Assembly (NCBI RefSeq): GCF_013127955.1
Contig: NZ_CP053435.1
Coordinates: 2,418,001-2,482,000, forward strand
Origin: Spirosoma taeanense
GTDB lineage: Bacteria > Bacteroidota > Bacteroidia > Cytophagales > Spirosomataceae
Length of the DNA stretch: 64,000 nucleotides
Direction of reading: 5' to 3'
Every line of letters starts with the position of its first letter. Positions within the stretch are counted from its first letter, which is position 1. The position numbers were made by a program, and so were the translations under genes. Positions 47,168-55,810 of the stretch are shown here, piece after piece. The notes beneath the pieces are model-generated. The model did not search any database and had not been told where the DNA came from. It saw only the letters and a program-made list of their open reading frames with translations.

Positions 47168-47656
47168 ATGAAATCATCAACCTACCCGGTCCTGATTGTT
47201 GCCTTTCTACTTTTTTTAAATAGCTGTACGTCGAACAGTCCTAGAAATGACGTAGAGGCCAATCGGGAGCTTATCCGCCGATACCATCAGGTATGGTCCG
47301 ACGGCAACGTAGCCTCGTTAGATTCGATTCTGGCTCCTGATTTTGTGAATCACTTCCTCGGTGCCGTGGACTACAAGGGGGTCGAGGCTGGGAAAAAATT
47401 TATCGACAGCCACAGAACATCCTTTCCCGACTGGAAGGAAGAAATCGTGGACATGATTGCCGAAAACGATAAGGTTGTAACCAGGTATAAGTCAACGGGA
47501 ACGCACCGGGGTACCTTCAATGGTCTTGATTCGACAGGCCGTAAGGTTATGATTTCGGAAACGTCTGTTTACCGAATCGCCAACGGGAAAGTAGCGGAGC
47601 AGTGGGGCTTCCCTGACGTAATGAGTTTGGATAACCAATTACGGGCTAAAAAGTAA
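47168..47656 (+). CDS. SnoaL-like polyketide-cyclase/ester-cyclase-family lipoprotein
   Basis: 162 residues. Signal KSSTYPVLIVAFLLFLNSC with lipobox Cys20. The domain matches the ester-cyclase SnoaL type: ANRELIRRYHQVWSDGNVASLDSILAPDFVNHF, then FIDSHRTSFPDWKEEIVDMIAENDKVVTRY and GTHRGTFNGLDSTGRKV. In polyketide-related enzymes this fold catalyses aldol-type cyclisation; here the exported form has no known substrate. It is tightly coupled to both neighbours (11 and 3 bases). Confidence 0.82.
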   Translation: MKSSTYPVLIVAFLLFLNSCTSNSPRNDVEANRELIRRYHQVWSDGNVASLDSILAPDFVNHFLGAVDYKGVEAGKKFIDSHRTSFPDWKEEIVDMIAENDKVVTRYKSTGTHRGTFNGLDSTGRKVMISETSVYRIANGKVAEQWGFPDVMSLDNQLRAKK

Positions 47657-47659
47657 GCT

Positions 47660-48232
47660 ATGAAATCTACGCTACATCTGTTTACTATCTGTTCAGCCCT
47701 TACGCTGATTCGTTCGGGCCGGTTTTCGGTGCTGGCCCGGAAGCCAGGAGCACGGGAGTTTGGCATTCTATTGATCCTGGCCACTTTTACGGCCCTGCTT
47801 CTGTTGGCTGCTGGCTGCAACGTACCGGCAACGTCAACGCCCACTACGGCCGAAGATCTGTCGCAGATGAACCGGGATTTTGCCGCTGCGATCAATGCCA
47901 AAGATGCCGTGGCGGCTGCGAACTGCTATGCGAATGAGGCTACGTTGTATCCGCCCAATGAACCTGCCGTTACGGGTCGGGCAAACATCCTTAACTACTG
48001 GCAAGGTGCCATTGACGCGGGGGCTACTAATGTATCCGTCAAAACGATTGCGACGGGTAGTGAAGGGAACTTGGGGTGGGAAACGGGTCAGTTCCAGATG
48101 GACGTAAAAACGCCCGATGGGAAAGTGGTTGTCGATAAGGGCCGGTATACCGAATTGCTCAAACGTAATAATGACGGCAAATGGGTATCGATCATGGGTA
48201 TGTGGAATGCCGATGCACCACCTACCCCTTGA
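47660..48232 (+). CDS. DUF4440-like lipoprotein with long leader
   Basis: 190 residues from the ATG 3 bases after the previous stop. Residues 1-20 already look like a weak signal (LHLFTICSALTLIRSG). A basic linker follows, then a strong hydrophobic stretch FGILLILATFTALLLLAAGC with lipobox Cys53. Either the true start is a non-ATG codon nearer the second segment, or two leaders have been joined. The mature domain is DUF4440: DFAAAINAKDAVAAANCYANEATLYPPNEPAVTGRANIL, ending GKWVSIMGMWNAD, similar to the gene at 53295. Confidence 0.75.
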   Translation: MKSTLHLFTICSALTLIRSGRFSVLARKPGAREFGILLILATFTALLLLAAGCNVPATSTPTTAEDLSQMNRDFAAAINAKDAVAAANCYANEATLYPPNEPAVTGRANILNYWQGAIDAGATNVSVKTIATGSEGNLGWETGQFQMDVKTPDGKVVVDKGRYTELLKRNNDGKWVSIMGMWNADAPPTP

Positions 48233-48303
48233 CAGATCGCGTCAGCTGGCCCCATAAACCTATTTTCGTATCTTGTGAGCTACACCATTCCGGTTGTCCC
48301 AAT

Positions 48304-51300
48304 ATGGGTAAATACGTTGTTTTTGGGTGGCTCCTCCTGCTATTGTGCCTGTCCGCGTCTGCCGGGCAGGCACAATCCACGTTGCTTTACTTCGACGAGC
48401 CCCCCAAAGAGACGCTGGGCCGCAACCGAAATCAACTAACCATCAATCGATTCTTTACCGACCGCGACGATTTTCTCTGGTTCGTCAGCGGCAGTGGCCT
48501 GAGCAGGTACGACGGCCATGAGATTGTAACGGTGCGCTTTGATCCGGCGAATTTGAACTCCCTCTCCTCGGCGCGGGTGGCGGATATGATTCAGGACGAG
48601 CGAGGCACGTTCTGGATAACCACCCGCGACGGGGGCCTTAATGCCTACAATCAGCAAACTGGCAACGTGGTCCATTTTCGCCACCTGCCCACCAACAAAA
48701 CCAGTTTGTCGTCGGATAAGCTCCGGTTTCTTCAACGCGATGAATCTGGCTATCTCTGGATCGGCAGCGATTATGGCATGAATCGGTTCGACCCCAAAAC
48801 AGGTAGCACTGTCCATTTTTTGCCCAAACCGGGCGAGGCAGGGCAGTTGCAGGGAAATCCGCTGTCGCCCATTTTAGTGGCCCCCAGCCATATTTATGTT
48901 TGTACAACGGCTGGATTCGAGCAGTTTGACAGAACCAGTAACCGTTGGCAGTGCTTTCCGACTGTCAATAAATTAGGGGTACCCGTCATCAACGCCACTG
49001 ATGGTCTCAATGTGGTTAACGGCCTCTGCAAGGATCGTCGGGGCCTGATCTGGATGGGGGTTCCGGACCAAACCGGGCTGCGGGTCTTTAACCCTAAAAC
49101 AGGACAAATCAATTGGTTCGATAAGCAAACGGCCGATGGCAAACCCATTCCGTTTCCAAAAGTAATTCTGGAAGATCGGGCGGGGCGGCTTTGGCTTTGC
49201 TGCGATAACGACATCTTCCGCATTTCAGCCGACCGGACCGTCGTGGAGCAATGCACACCCGTAGCCATCAGCAATGGGGAACAACTCAAGGAATTGGTAA
49301 CCCTCTACGAAGATGGACAGGGGTTAATCTGGCTGGAGAGGATGAGCGACAAAAACCCGCTTTTTTTCGACCCCCGTCAGGAACGCCACGCCAACATTCC
49401 ACTGCCCAGATTGAGTAACACCGCCGGTGCCATTCCGACCCGACCCGTAACGGAGTACCTCATGCCCGATTTGGAAGGCTTCCTTTGGATCAGTACCGAT
49501 CTGGGCCTGATTCGATACAAGCCGGGCCAATCCAGGCTGGGTCAATCCAGGCCGGGTCTGGATGAGATGAAGGTTGTCTTAAAGCAACCCCTCACCTATT
49601 TCACCATCCCGCTGCCAGGTTCGGTTAGAACCAGCCTCGATCCATACCTGCTGGTAGGAGCAGAGGCTGGCTTGTTCGTATACAACAAAAAAACGGGTCG
49701 TCTTACACCTGTTCGTTTAGTTAAGGCCGGGAGTAAGACGATTCAGAACGCCATCGCTTCGGTTGTTGACCAGGATGGTGACCTCTGGATTTCGACCTGG
49801 GGTCAGGGGCTCTTCCGTATTCCGAAGGGCGGCTTATCGGTCGAGACGGGGCTGGTAAGTACGTATGAACAGTGGAAAAACGACCCCACCAATGCCAACA
49901 GTTTACTCTCAAACACGCTCCAGAAAATTGCGGTCGATGCCCAGAACACGGTGTGGGTGTGCGGAGCCGCTCACGGCCTTAGTCGGGTAAACAAACGAAC
50001 CCGGCAAGTGCAGCGGTTTGTGCTCCGGCAAGGCGACCCCTACGGACTGGCCAGCAACTACACCTTTGCGCCCATGATTGATAAGCAGGATGATGTATGG
50101 ATAACGAGTGGGTATTCGGCTCCCTTACAGAAGCTGTCGGTCAAAACAGGACGATTCAAAAAATATGGTGCAGTAAACGGGTTCACGGATGATTATTTTG
50201 CCCACGCTACCCTCGACAGAACCGGCAAAATCTGGTTCAACCAGCATCAGGTGGTCTCCTGTATCGACCCCCTTACCGAGCGCGTAACCACGTTTCCGCA
50301 GTTTGTCGGCAACTCGATTTACTCGACGCCCATTACAGCACTGGCTACTACCGGCGAGATTTATTTCGGTTGCCAGAACAACTTACGGCGGTTTGGGCCA
50401 ACCGATACCATTCACAACATTCCTAAAGCCTCCTCACCGCTGCGGTTGGTGGGCGTTTCCTGCTTCGACATAGACGGAACGCAAACCATGCGGCCCATGC
50501 TCCCGGATCGCTGGCGAGCCAATGAGCTGGCATTGTCGCACCGGGAAAACACCTTAGAACTAAAATTTGCGCTGCTGGATTACCGCAACACCAGCAGTCG
50601 TGCCTATGCCTATTCCCTAACTGGACCGAATGACGAGCCACAATGGGTAAGCATCGGCCTGAAAAACACCGTTGATTTTGCCCAGATGAAGCCGGGAACG
50701 TACCTGTTCCACCTGAAAGCCCGCAACAGCGACGGAATTTGGACAAATCTGGCGCCCTTCCGCATACACATCAGCCCACCTTGGTGGCAAAGCTTTTGGG
50801 CTTATGCGGCTTATGCGCTGCTGCTGCTAGTCGGCTTTTGGTACTTATTGACGGTCCGTCTGCGTGAACAAGCCCGCGAACTAGCCCTGCAGGAAGCCGT
50901 CGTCATTAAACAACAGCGCGACGAGATTGCTCAGAAAAATGCTCAGAACGAACTCCTGCTGAAAGAGATTCATCATCGGGTCAAGAATAATCTGGAAGTG
51001 GTGTCAAGCTTGCTGGCCTTGCAATCGGCTAAAGTTACTGACCCCAACGTACAGGAAGCCATACAGGCCAGTCAAAACCGGGTGCAGAGTATGGGCATTA
51101 TTCACCAGAAACTGTATCAGGGCAAGCAGTTAGGGGCTATAGAAATGCGCGATTATTTTAACAATCTGGGCGAAAGCATTCTCGATTCGTTCGATGCCGC
51201 CAGTCGCGTCACCATCAATTGTTCGATGCCCGAGCTAGTACTGGATATTGACACGGCGGTTTCCATAGGGCTAATAACGAATGAGTTAATGACAAACTCG

Positions 51301-51552
51301 CTTAAATATGCCTTTATCGGTAGGGACAACGGCACAATTCGCATCAGCCTGACGCGGATGGGCGACGATTCGTTGCTGTTGATGGTAGCCGACAATGGCA
51401 TTGGTAAACAGCCTGTGGAAGCAGTCAATGAAACGGGCTTCGGCACCCAGTTGGTGGAACTGCTAACCCGCCAGCTCGATGGTATACTTACCTACGAAAA
51501 CCAGAATGGGACATTGGTCAAACTCTGCTTCAAGCAGCCAGCCATTGCCTAG
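48304..51552 (+). CDS. Two-component sensor kinase with periplasmic beta-propellers (Reg_prop/Y_Y_Y/HisKA_2)
   Basis: 1082 residues from the ATG at 48304, chosen because it starts a signal peptide (MGKYVVFGWLLLLLCLSASAGQAQ); the frame is open further upstream without homology. The periplasmic part (about 25-770) contains propeller blades such as RGTFWITTRDGGLNAY and DGDLWISTWGQGLFRI, then a Y_Y_Y-like Ig domain. A membrane helix (about 845-865, FWAYAAYALLLLVGFWYLL) leads to a coiled coil and a HisKA_2 dimerisation domain with the phospho-acceptor in EIHHRVKNNLEVV (His890/891). The ATPase domain has ITNELMTNSLKYAF and DNGIG. No receiver domain is fused, unlike SusR-type hybrids; the LytTR regulator at 36743 could be the partner. 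Confidence 0.9.
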   Translation: MGKYVVFGWLLLLLCLSASAGQAQSTLLYFDEPPKETLGRNRNQLTINRFFTDRDDFLWFVSGSGLSRYDGHEIVTVRFDPANLNSLSSARVADMIQDERGTFWITTRDGGLNAYNQQTGNVVHFRHLPTNKTSLSSDKLRFLQRDESGYLWIGSDYGMNRFDPKTGSTVHFLPKPGEAGQLQGNPLSPILVAPSHIYVCTTAGFEQFDRTSNRWQCFPTVNKLGVPVINATDGLNVVNGLCKDRRGLIWMGVPDQTGLRVFNPKTGQINWFDKQTADGKPIPFPKVILEDRAGRLWLCCDNDIFRISADRTVVEQCTPVAISNGEQLKELVTLYEDGQGLIWLERMSDKNPLFFDPRQERHANIPLPRLSNTAGAIPTRPVTEYLMPDLEGFLWISTDLGLIRYKPGQSRLGQSRPGLDEMKVVLKQPLTYFTIPLPGSVRTSLDPYLLVGAEAGLFVYNKKTGRLTPVRLVKAGSKTIQNAIASVVDQDGDLWISTWGQGLFRIPKGGLSVETGLVSTYEQWKNDPTNANSLLSNTLQKIAVDAQNTVWVCGAAHGLSRVNKRTRQVQRFVLRQGDPYGLASNYTFAPMIDKQDDVWITSGYSAPLQKLSVKTGRFKKYGAVNGFTDDYFAHATLDRTGKIWFNQHQVVSCIDPLTERVTTFPQFVGNSIYSTPITALATTGEIYFGCQNNLRRFGPTDTIHNIPKASSPLRLVGVSCFDIDGTQTMRPMLPDRWRANELALSHRENTLELKFALLDYRNTSSRAYAYSLTGPNDEPQWVSIGLKNTVDFAQMKPGTYLFHLKARNSDGIWTNLAPFRIHISPPWWQSFWAYAAYALLLLVGFWYLLTVRLREQARELALQEAVVIKQQRDEIAQKNAQNELLLKEIHHRVKNNLEVVSSLLALQSAKVTDPNVQEAIQASQNRVQSMGIIHQKLYQGKQLGAIEMRDYFNNLGESILDSFDAASRVTINCSMPELVLDIDTAVSIGLITNELMTNSLKYAFIGRDNGTIRISLTRMGDDSLLLMVADNGIGKQPVEAVNETGFGTQLVELLTRQLDGILTYENQNGTLVKLCFKQPAIA

Positions 51553-51768
51553 GTCCAGTCAAAATCAGAACCCGGTATTCTGCCGTTTGCTTATCGGGCA
51601 AACAATTTCCGGCTTTTCATAGGGGTCGTTTTTGTTCTGCGACGAACCTGATGATTACTGCATCATTTCGTCTCCTCCTTCTGGCCGTTTTCGACCACTA
51701 AAAGGGTCATTTAATTGGCCAAATGAGTTGATAATCTACTAATAATAAGCTGGTTGCTTTATTAATAG

Positions 51769-51963
51769 CAGTTATGGAAAACGTCTACGAAAACCTCCAT
51801 TTTTTCGAAAGAAGCGTTGGATTATGTACCGCGTAATGAAACCAAGATCGCTTTAATTGACGGTGAGCAACTGGCGCAATTAATGATTGACTACAATATG
51901 GGTGTTACGTTGCAGCAGACGTATGAAATCAAACGAATGGATAACGATTATTTTGGCGAGTGA
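51769..51963 (+). pseudogene. 3' remnant of mrr restriction gene
   Basis: From an in-frame TAG just upstream to the TGA at 51961-51963 this frame encodes about 64 residues with no start codon. From TSIFSKEALDYV through KIALIDGEQLAQLMIDY and GVTLQQTYEIKR to DNDYFGE it matches the C-terminal part of Mrr proteins (in E. coli Mrr: ITTSGF..., VLVDGERL..LMIE, ending DMDYFE). It is exactly the part missing from the truncated mrr at 35733-36500 and begins at the same TS-x-F position. The remaining 51553-52047 intergenic region (495 bases) holds nothing else I recognise. Confidence 0.82.
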
Positions 51964-52047
51964 AATTTATGCTTTCGGCTTTTATTTACAACGGTTTTCG
52001 GCCAAATTGGGTCGTCGTCTAAGATCGTTCTCTAAACTCGTCAATAC

Positions 52048-53097
52048 ATGAAAGGCTTTCTGCTTATGACATGCCTGCTGGCAATTTTAGCTAGCTGTGA
52101 CAAGGATCAGCAACAAAGTTATAAACCTGTATTTTCCGAAACCCCGGTAAATCTTGGTAAAATCAACTCGGTTGATGACGACTACAATTCTAACCTGAGT
52201 GTAGTCGGTGAGGTTATAGCTCTGACTTTTTCGTCAAAGCGGGGCGGCCGGTCAGATTTTAACTTTGTGCAGGAATCGTTTAACTACGCATTTGATACGA
52301 AGAAGGGTACCTTTTCATTTGACAATCAGCCGTATGGCGGGCTGGATGTTGTACAGGAACAGCGACCCGTTTACTGGGCGACCGATATCGCCAACTCAAC
52401 AGCGAACGAACTAGGACCCTATATTCGTTCGTACGACCATGACATATTCAGGGATGGCTATACTCGACATTATGGAGAGTATTTGATGTTATTTGCTTCT
52501 GATCGGACAGGCAATCTGGACATCTACCTGACCCATAACTATCAGTCTACTACAACGACAACATCAACGAACAGCAACAATCTCAATGCAAAAACCTTTA
52601 CACAACCGGTCCGCATACCATGTCTGAATTCGTCAGCCGACGACGGCTATCCGACATTCGACAAAACGTATAGTGCTATCTATTTCACCTCAAATCGAGC
52701 TGGTTCGTTCGATTTATATAAAGCAATTTTACCTGACGTTGCCCGTACCGAGTTACACAGCCAGTTGCCATCGTTGACAAACGTACGGGTAGAGCGCGTG
52801 GCCGAATTATCCTCAACGGCCGATGATAAATGCCCGTTTATCGACGGAAATATGATGGTTTTTACTTCAAACCGACCTGGCGGTTACGGTGGCTATGACT
52901 TGTATTATAGTAAATGGGATGGAAGCCAATGGTCCACTCCTGTCAACTTTGGCCCAACCATCAATACGTCGCATGATGAGTATCGGCCAATCCTGAACAA
53001 TAAGCTGAAATTTAGTAATCAGCTTATGATTTTTTCTTCGAACCGGCCAGGTGGCAAAGGTGGTTTCGATTTATACATGGTTGGCATACCTCGATAG
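52048..53097 (+). CDS. PD40 (WD40-like) beta-propeller lipoprotein
   Basis: 349 residues. Signal MKGFLLMTCLLAILASC with lipobox Cys17. The mature protein has PD40 repeats of the TolB type: MLFASDRTGNLDIYLT, IYFTSNRAGSFDLYKA, MMVFTSNRPGGYGGYDLYYS and MIFSSNRPGGKGGFDLYMV. A Thr/Ser/Asn-rich loop lies at about residues 170-185. In Bacteroidota such propellers often sit near OmpA-like or gliding proteins; none is here. It is alone, just right of the mrr remnant. Confidence 0.82.
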   Translation: MKGFLLMTCLLAILASCDKDQQQSYKPVFSETPVNLGKINSVDDDYNSNLSVVGEVIALTFSSKRGGRSDFNFVQESFNYAFDTKKGTFSFDNQPYGGLDVVQEQRPVYWATDIANSTANELGPYIRSYDHDIFRDGYTRHYGEYLMLFASDRTGNLDIYLTHNYQSTTTTTSTNSNNLNAKTFTQPVRIPCLNSSADDGYPTFDKTYSAIYFTSNRAGSFDLYKAILPDVARTELHSQLPSLTNVRVERVAELSSTADDKCPFIDGNMMVFTSNRPGGYGGYDLYYSKWDGSQWSTPVNFGPTINTSHDEYRPILNNKLKFSNQLMIFSSNRPGGKGGFDLYMVGIPR

Positions 53098-53294
53098 GTT
53101 ACTTACTAATTAATGTGAGTTATAGCTGATTGGCATCTGCAGGCGTCACTTGTCAACGTAATGGCTACTGGACGCGAAGCAAACGATTACGTCTGCTGCT
53201 ACCGTTTGATAAAGTCTTGATGCGGACTCTCGAAAGGTGAACGCGATGCCTGTTCTTTTGTTGATATTGCGCTCATAACTAACCCCTTAATGTG

Positions 53295-53744
53295 ATGCGT
53301 ATTTCATCCTTTACCTTCGTACTGTTGCTGCTTATAAGCTTATCGGCTTTTGCTCAGAAAGATATGAAAGCCGACATTATGGCTGCCAATCAGAAATTTA
53401 TGGAGGCTTATCAGAAGGGGGCAACCACGCTGACCAGTCTCTACACGACCGACGCCAGATTATTACCTCCTAATAGCGAGCCTGTCCAGGGTGCTTCGGC
53501 TATCGGAGACTTCTGGAAGGGCGTTTACGGTATGGGCATTAAACGAGCCAAGCTTGAGACGATGGAAGCCGAACAGCAGGGAGACCAGGTTGTGGAATTA
53601 GGGCGTTATACACTCTACGGGCCTAACGATGCGCAGATAGATACGGGCAAATACATGGTTGTCTGGAAGAAAGAAAATGGGGACTGGAAACTGCACCGCG
53701 ACATCTGGAATACCAGCGCACCCGCCAGCATGGCCGCCAAGTAA
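53295..53744 (+). CDS. Secreted DUF4440/SnoaL-like protein
   Basis: 149 residues from the ATG at 53295 (a GTG one codon earlier is possible). Signal MRISSFTFVLLLLISLSAFAQ, without lipobox. The domain IMAANQKFMEAYQKGATTLTSLYTTDARLLPPNSEPVQG and the ending GKYMVVWKKENGDWKLHRDIWNTS are clearly DUF4440, close to the lipoprotein at 47660 (shared PPN-EPV-G pattern). It is outside the mrr-flanked block, so the family is not confined to it. A strong convergent terminator follows. Confidence 0.82.
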   Translation: MRISSFTFVLLLLISLSAFAQKDMKADIMAANQKFMEAYQKGATTLTSLYTTDARLLPPNSEPVQGASAIGDFWKGVYGMGIKRAKLETMEAEQQGDQVVELGRYTLYGPNDAQIDTGKYMVVWKKENGDWKLHRDIWNTSAPASMAAK

Positions 53745-53758
53745 GACCGTGGTGAAAC

Positions 53759-53800
53759 AAAAGGCCCGGCTATGGCAACAGAACCATAGCCGGGCCTTTT
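53759..53800. terminator. Bidirectional terminator
   Basis: Perfect 17-bp stem (53759-53775 with 53784-53800), 8-base loop, with AAAA at the left and TTTT at the right edge. It lies between the convergent DUF4440 gene and amidase gene and serves both. Confidence 0.9.
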
Positions 53801-53872
53801 GTTTTCCTGTCATAAGAATTAACTTAAAGATAACGTGTACCGACACACGGCCTGGTTGTCGGGAGGCCGAGG

Positions 53873-55519
53873 TTATTTGTAATCGTCCGGTAACCGACGC
53901 GCCTTCGTGGCCTGCTCAAATGCAAAGCCAATCTTCAGAAGTTTGTCTTCCTCAAAAGGCCGGGCAATAAACGTCATGCCAATGGGCTCTCCGTTCGTTT
54001 TGTAGCCCATCGGTACGGTAAGGCACGGGTAATTGGCGGCTGCGGCCAGACCAGCACTTCGGTTGTTGATCGACAGGACAACGTCCAGCTTGTGCTGCTG
54101 CATGGGCTTTTCAAAATAACTCACCCCATTTTTACGGATGTTGCTCCGTAACTGAGCCATTTCGTCGGGGCTGGTCGTTGCTTTCGTGACGCCTGCAATA
54201 CGTCCCTGCCCATAAGGCATTCGTTTGGTCGAATCCAGTCGGTTATAGGCGAGAATGTCGGCTACGGAGCGATAGGAGAGCGTGCCCGAGCCATAGTTTT
54301 TAATATAGCTCGGCAGGTCTGCCTGCATATCCGCGTTCAACAGCGTACTGAAGCCTTCGTTAGCCGCTGTCTCCATCTCAATCTCGACGACAGTACCACC
54401 CAGTGATTTGATTTTCTCGATATTCACGGCATAGACCGAATCTTTCAGCAAGGGTATGTAGGCCCCGAACCGGATGCCTTTCAGGCTGCCCGTTTTTACG
54501 TCCTGCCAATAGCGTTTGTCCTTCGGGTTGTTTTTCGTAGCCGGATCAGCCGGGTCTTCGCCCGTCATGGCCGACAGCAGAATGGCTGCGTCAACAACGG
54601 TTCGGGTCATGGGGCCGGGCGTATCAAACGTACTAGAAATCGGTACAATGCCGCCCCGGCTTAATAAACCCGTTGTGGGTTTGAGGCCAACAAGGGAGTT
54701 GGCACTTGACGGCGACAGAATGGACCCGGACGTTTCGGTACCTACTGCCCCGACGGCATAGTTAGCCGCTACGGTTGAGCCACTGCCCGAACTCGATCCA
54801 CCCGTATCGAACCGTTTCCGGCCGTAGGGGTTCAGCGTCTGGCCGCCCATTGCACTGTAGCCATTCGGACAATCTAAACACATAAAATTGGCCCATTCGC
54901 TCAGGTTAGCTTTGGCCAGAAATATAGCCCCCTGATCCTGAAGCCGATCGACAATGAACGCATCCTTCGGGCTGATGTTGTTGCTGAAGGCCTGAGCCCC
55001 GGCGGTGGTGGGTAGGCCGCTCAGGTTGATGTTATCTTTCAGGATAATGGGCATCCCGTAAATCGGATGGCTGACCGCCGACTTATTTTTATCCCGCTGG
55101 CGGGCTTCGGCTACGGCATTGGGATTAATAGCGATCAGGTTATTCAGAAACTTGTCGCGGTCGTTTTCATAGGTTGCAATCCGGTACAGATACCATTGCG
55201 TCAGCTTCTCGTAGGTTAGTTTTCCCGATTGAACCGCAGCCTGCAACGTAGGAATGTCCTGCTCCAGAATGAACGGTTTAAGAGCCTCATAGTCCTTTGC
55301 AGAGAAATTGGTCAACTGCTTCGACACCTGTTTCCAGAGTTCATTTTTATCGAGGTTCCTCGACTGAATGAGCTTGAACCGCATGCGCTGGGATTCGTGG
55401 GTTGCGGTTTTGGCGAGCTCGTCCGATTCATCGTAGGGCGTCCAGGTGGGAATTGCCGATTTCTGGGTCACCTTGCACGAAGCCAGAGCTAGCAATAGCA
55501 GAATACATACTTTTTTCAT
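53873..55519 (-). CDS. Amidase-signature-family lipoprotein
   Basis: 548 residues. Signal MKKVCILLLLALASC with lipobox Cys15, so it acts outside the cytoplasm. The Ser-cisSer-Lys triad is intact: Lys161 in GMPIILKDNINLSG, the cis-Ser in the GGSSSGSG run (240-247) and the nucleophile Ser266 in GTETSGSILSP. The C-terminal CLTVPMGYKTNGEPIGMTFIARPF is also typical. It hydrolyses an amide; it is not GatA because it is exported and lacks GatB/C neighbours. Peptide or aryl amide substrates are possible. Confidence 0.9.
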   Translation of the reverse strand: MKKVCILLLLALASCKVTQKSAIPTWTPYDESDELAKTATHESQRMRFKLIQSRNLDKNELWKQVSKQLTNFSAKDYEALKPFILEQDIPTLQAAVQSGKLTYEKLTQWYLYRIATYENDRDKFLNNLIAINPNAVAEARQRDKNKSAVSHPIYGMPIILKDNINLSGLPTTAGAQAFSNNISPKDAFIVDRLQDQGAIFLAKANLSEWANFMCLDCPNGYSAMGGQTLNPYGRKRFDTGGSSSGSGSTVAANYAVGAVGTETSGSILSPSSANSLVGLKPTTGLLSRGGIVPISSTFDTPGPMTRTVVDAAILLSAMTGEDPADPATKNNPKDKRYWQDVKTGSLKGIRFGAYIPLLKDSVYAVNIEKIKSLGGTVVEIEMETAANEGFSTLLNADMQADLPSYIKNYGSGTLSYRSVADILAYNRLDSTKRMPYGQGRIAGVTKATTSPDEMAQLRSNIRKNGVSYFEKPMQQHKLDVVLSINNRSAGLAAAANYPCLTVPMGYKTNGEPIGMTFIARPFEEDKLLKIGFAFEQATKARRLPDDYK

Positions 55520-55709
55520 CAGGTCAGCTTTTTGTCGACGAACAACAGATAGTTTATAGGCAAAAGCCGAAATTTAACTGAAGACCCTGGTGAAAACCAA
55601 TTTTGGGCCGTCAAATAGTCCCCACTTTTCCTCAATCCATTGGGTGTTATACCTGTTTTCCGAAGGCCGAAGCACTACTGAATGAGTTGAGGCAGCAAAG
55701 GAAACGCTA

Positions 55710-55752
55710 CCGGTTCGCTACCGCAGGCCAGCCCCCTGCGGTAGCGAACCGG
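55710..55752 (-). terminator. Strong hairpin after CE15 gene
   Basis: Perfect 18-bp stem (55710-55727 with 55735-55752), 7-base loop. It lies about 60 bases downstream of the last gene of the minus-strand xylan cluster; on that strand it is followed by TAGCGTTTCCTTTG, a weak T run. It probably marks the 3' end of the cluster transcript. Confidence 0.65.
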
Positions 55753-55810
55753 AACCTAAATGACGATTAGGCAGATGCCGAGGCAGAGCCTACAAAAAAA
55801 TCCCTGCCTC

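Noticed and set aside
40419..48232. SnoaL/DUF4440 lipoproteins considered as toxin-immunity or phage-defence cassettes
   Set aside because: No toxin, nuclease or delivery domains accompany them; similar proteins occur singly outside the block (53295). Defence function is unsupported.
49528..49562. Short tandem repeat (GQSRLGQSRPG) in the propeller kinase
   Set aside because: Only two imperfect copies of about 15 bases in a loop; ordinary local duplication.
36712..51658. 8-mer ATGATTAC at 36712-36719 and 51651-51658 as possible ends of the inserted block
   Set aside because: An 8-base match is expected by chance in regions of this size, and neither copy is at the mrr break points.
51774..51837. 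ATG at 51774 starting a short frame (MENVYENLHFFERS...) over the mrr remnant
   Set aside because: The frame closes quickly and has no homology; the adjacent frame encodes the Mrr C-terminus.
52548..52590. Low-complexity Thr/Ser/Asn stretch in the PD40 lipoprotein
   Set aside because: A linker-like loop inside an otherwise normal propeller; no sign of a regulatory repeat.
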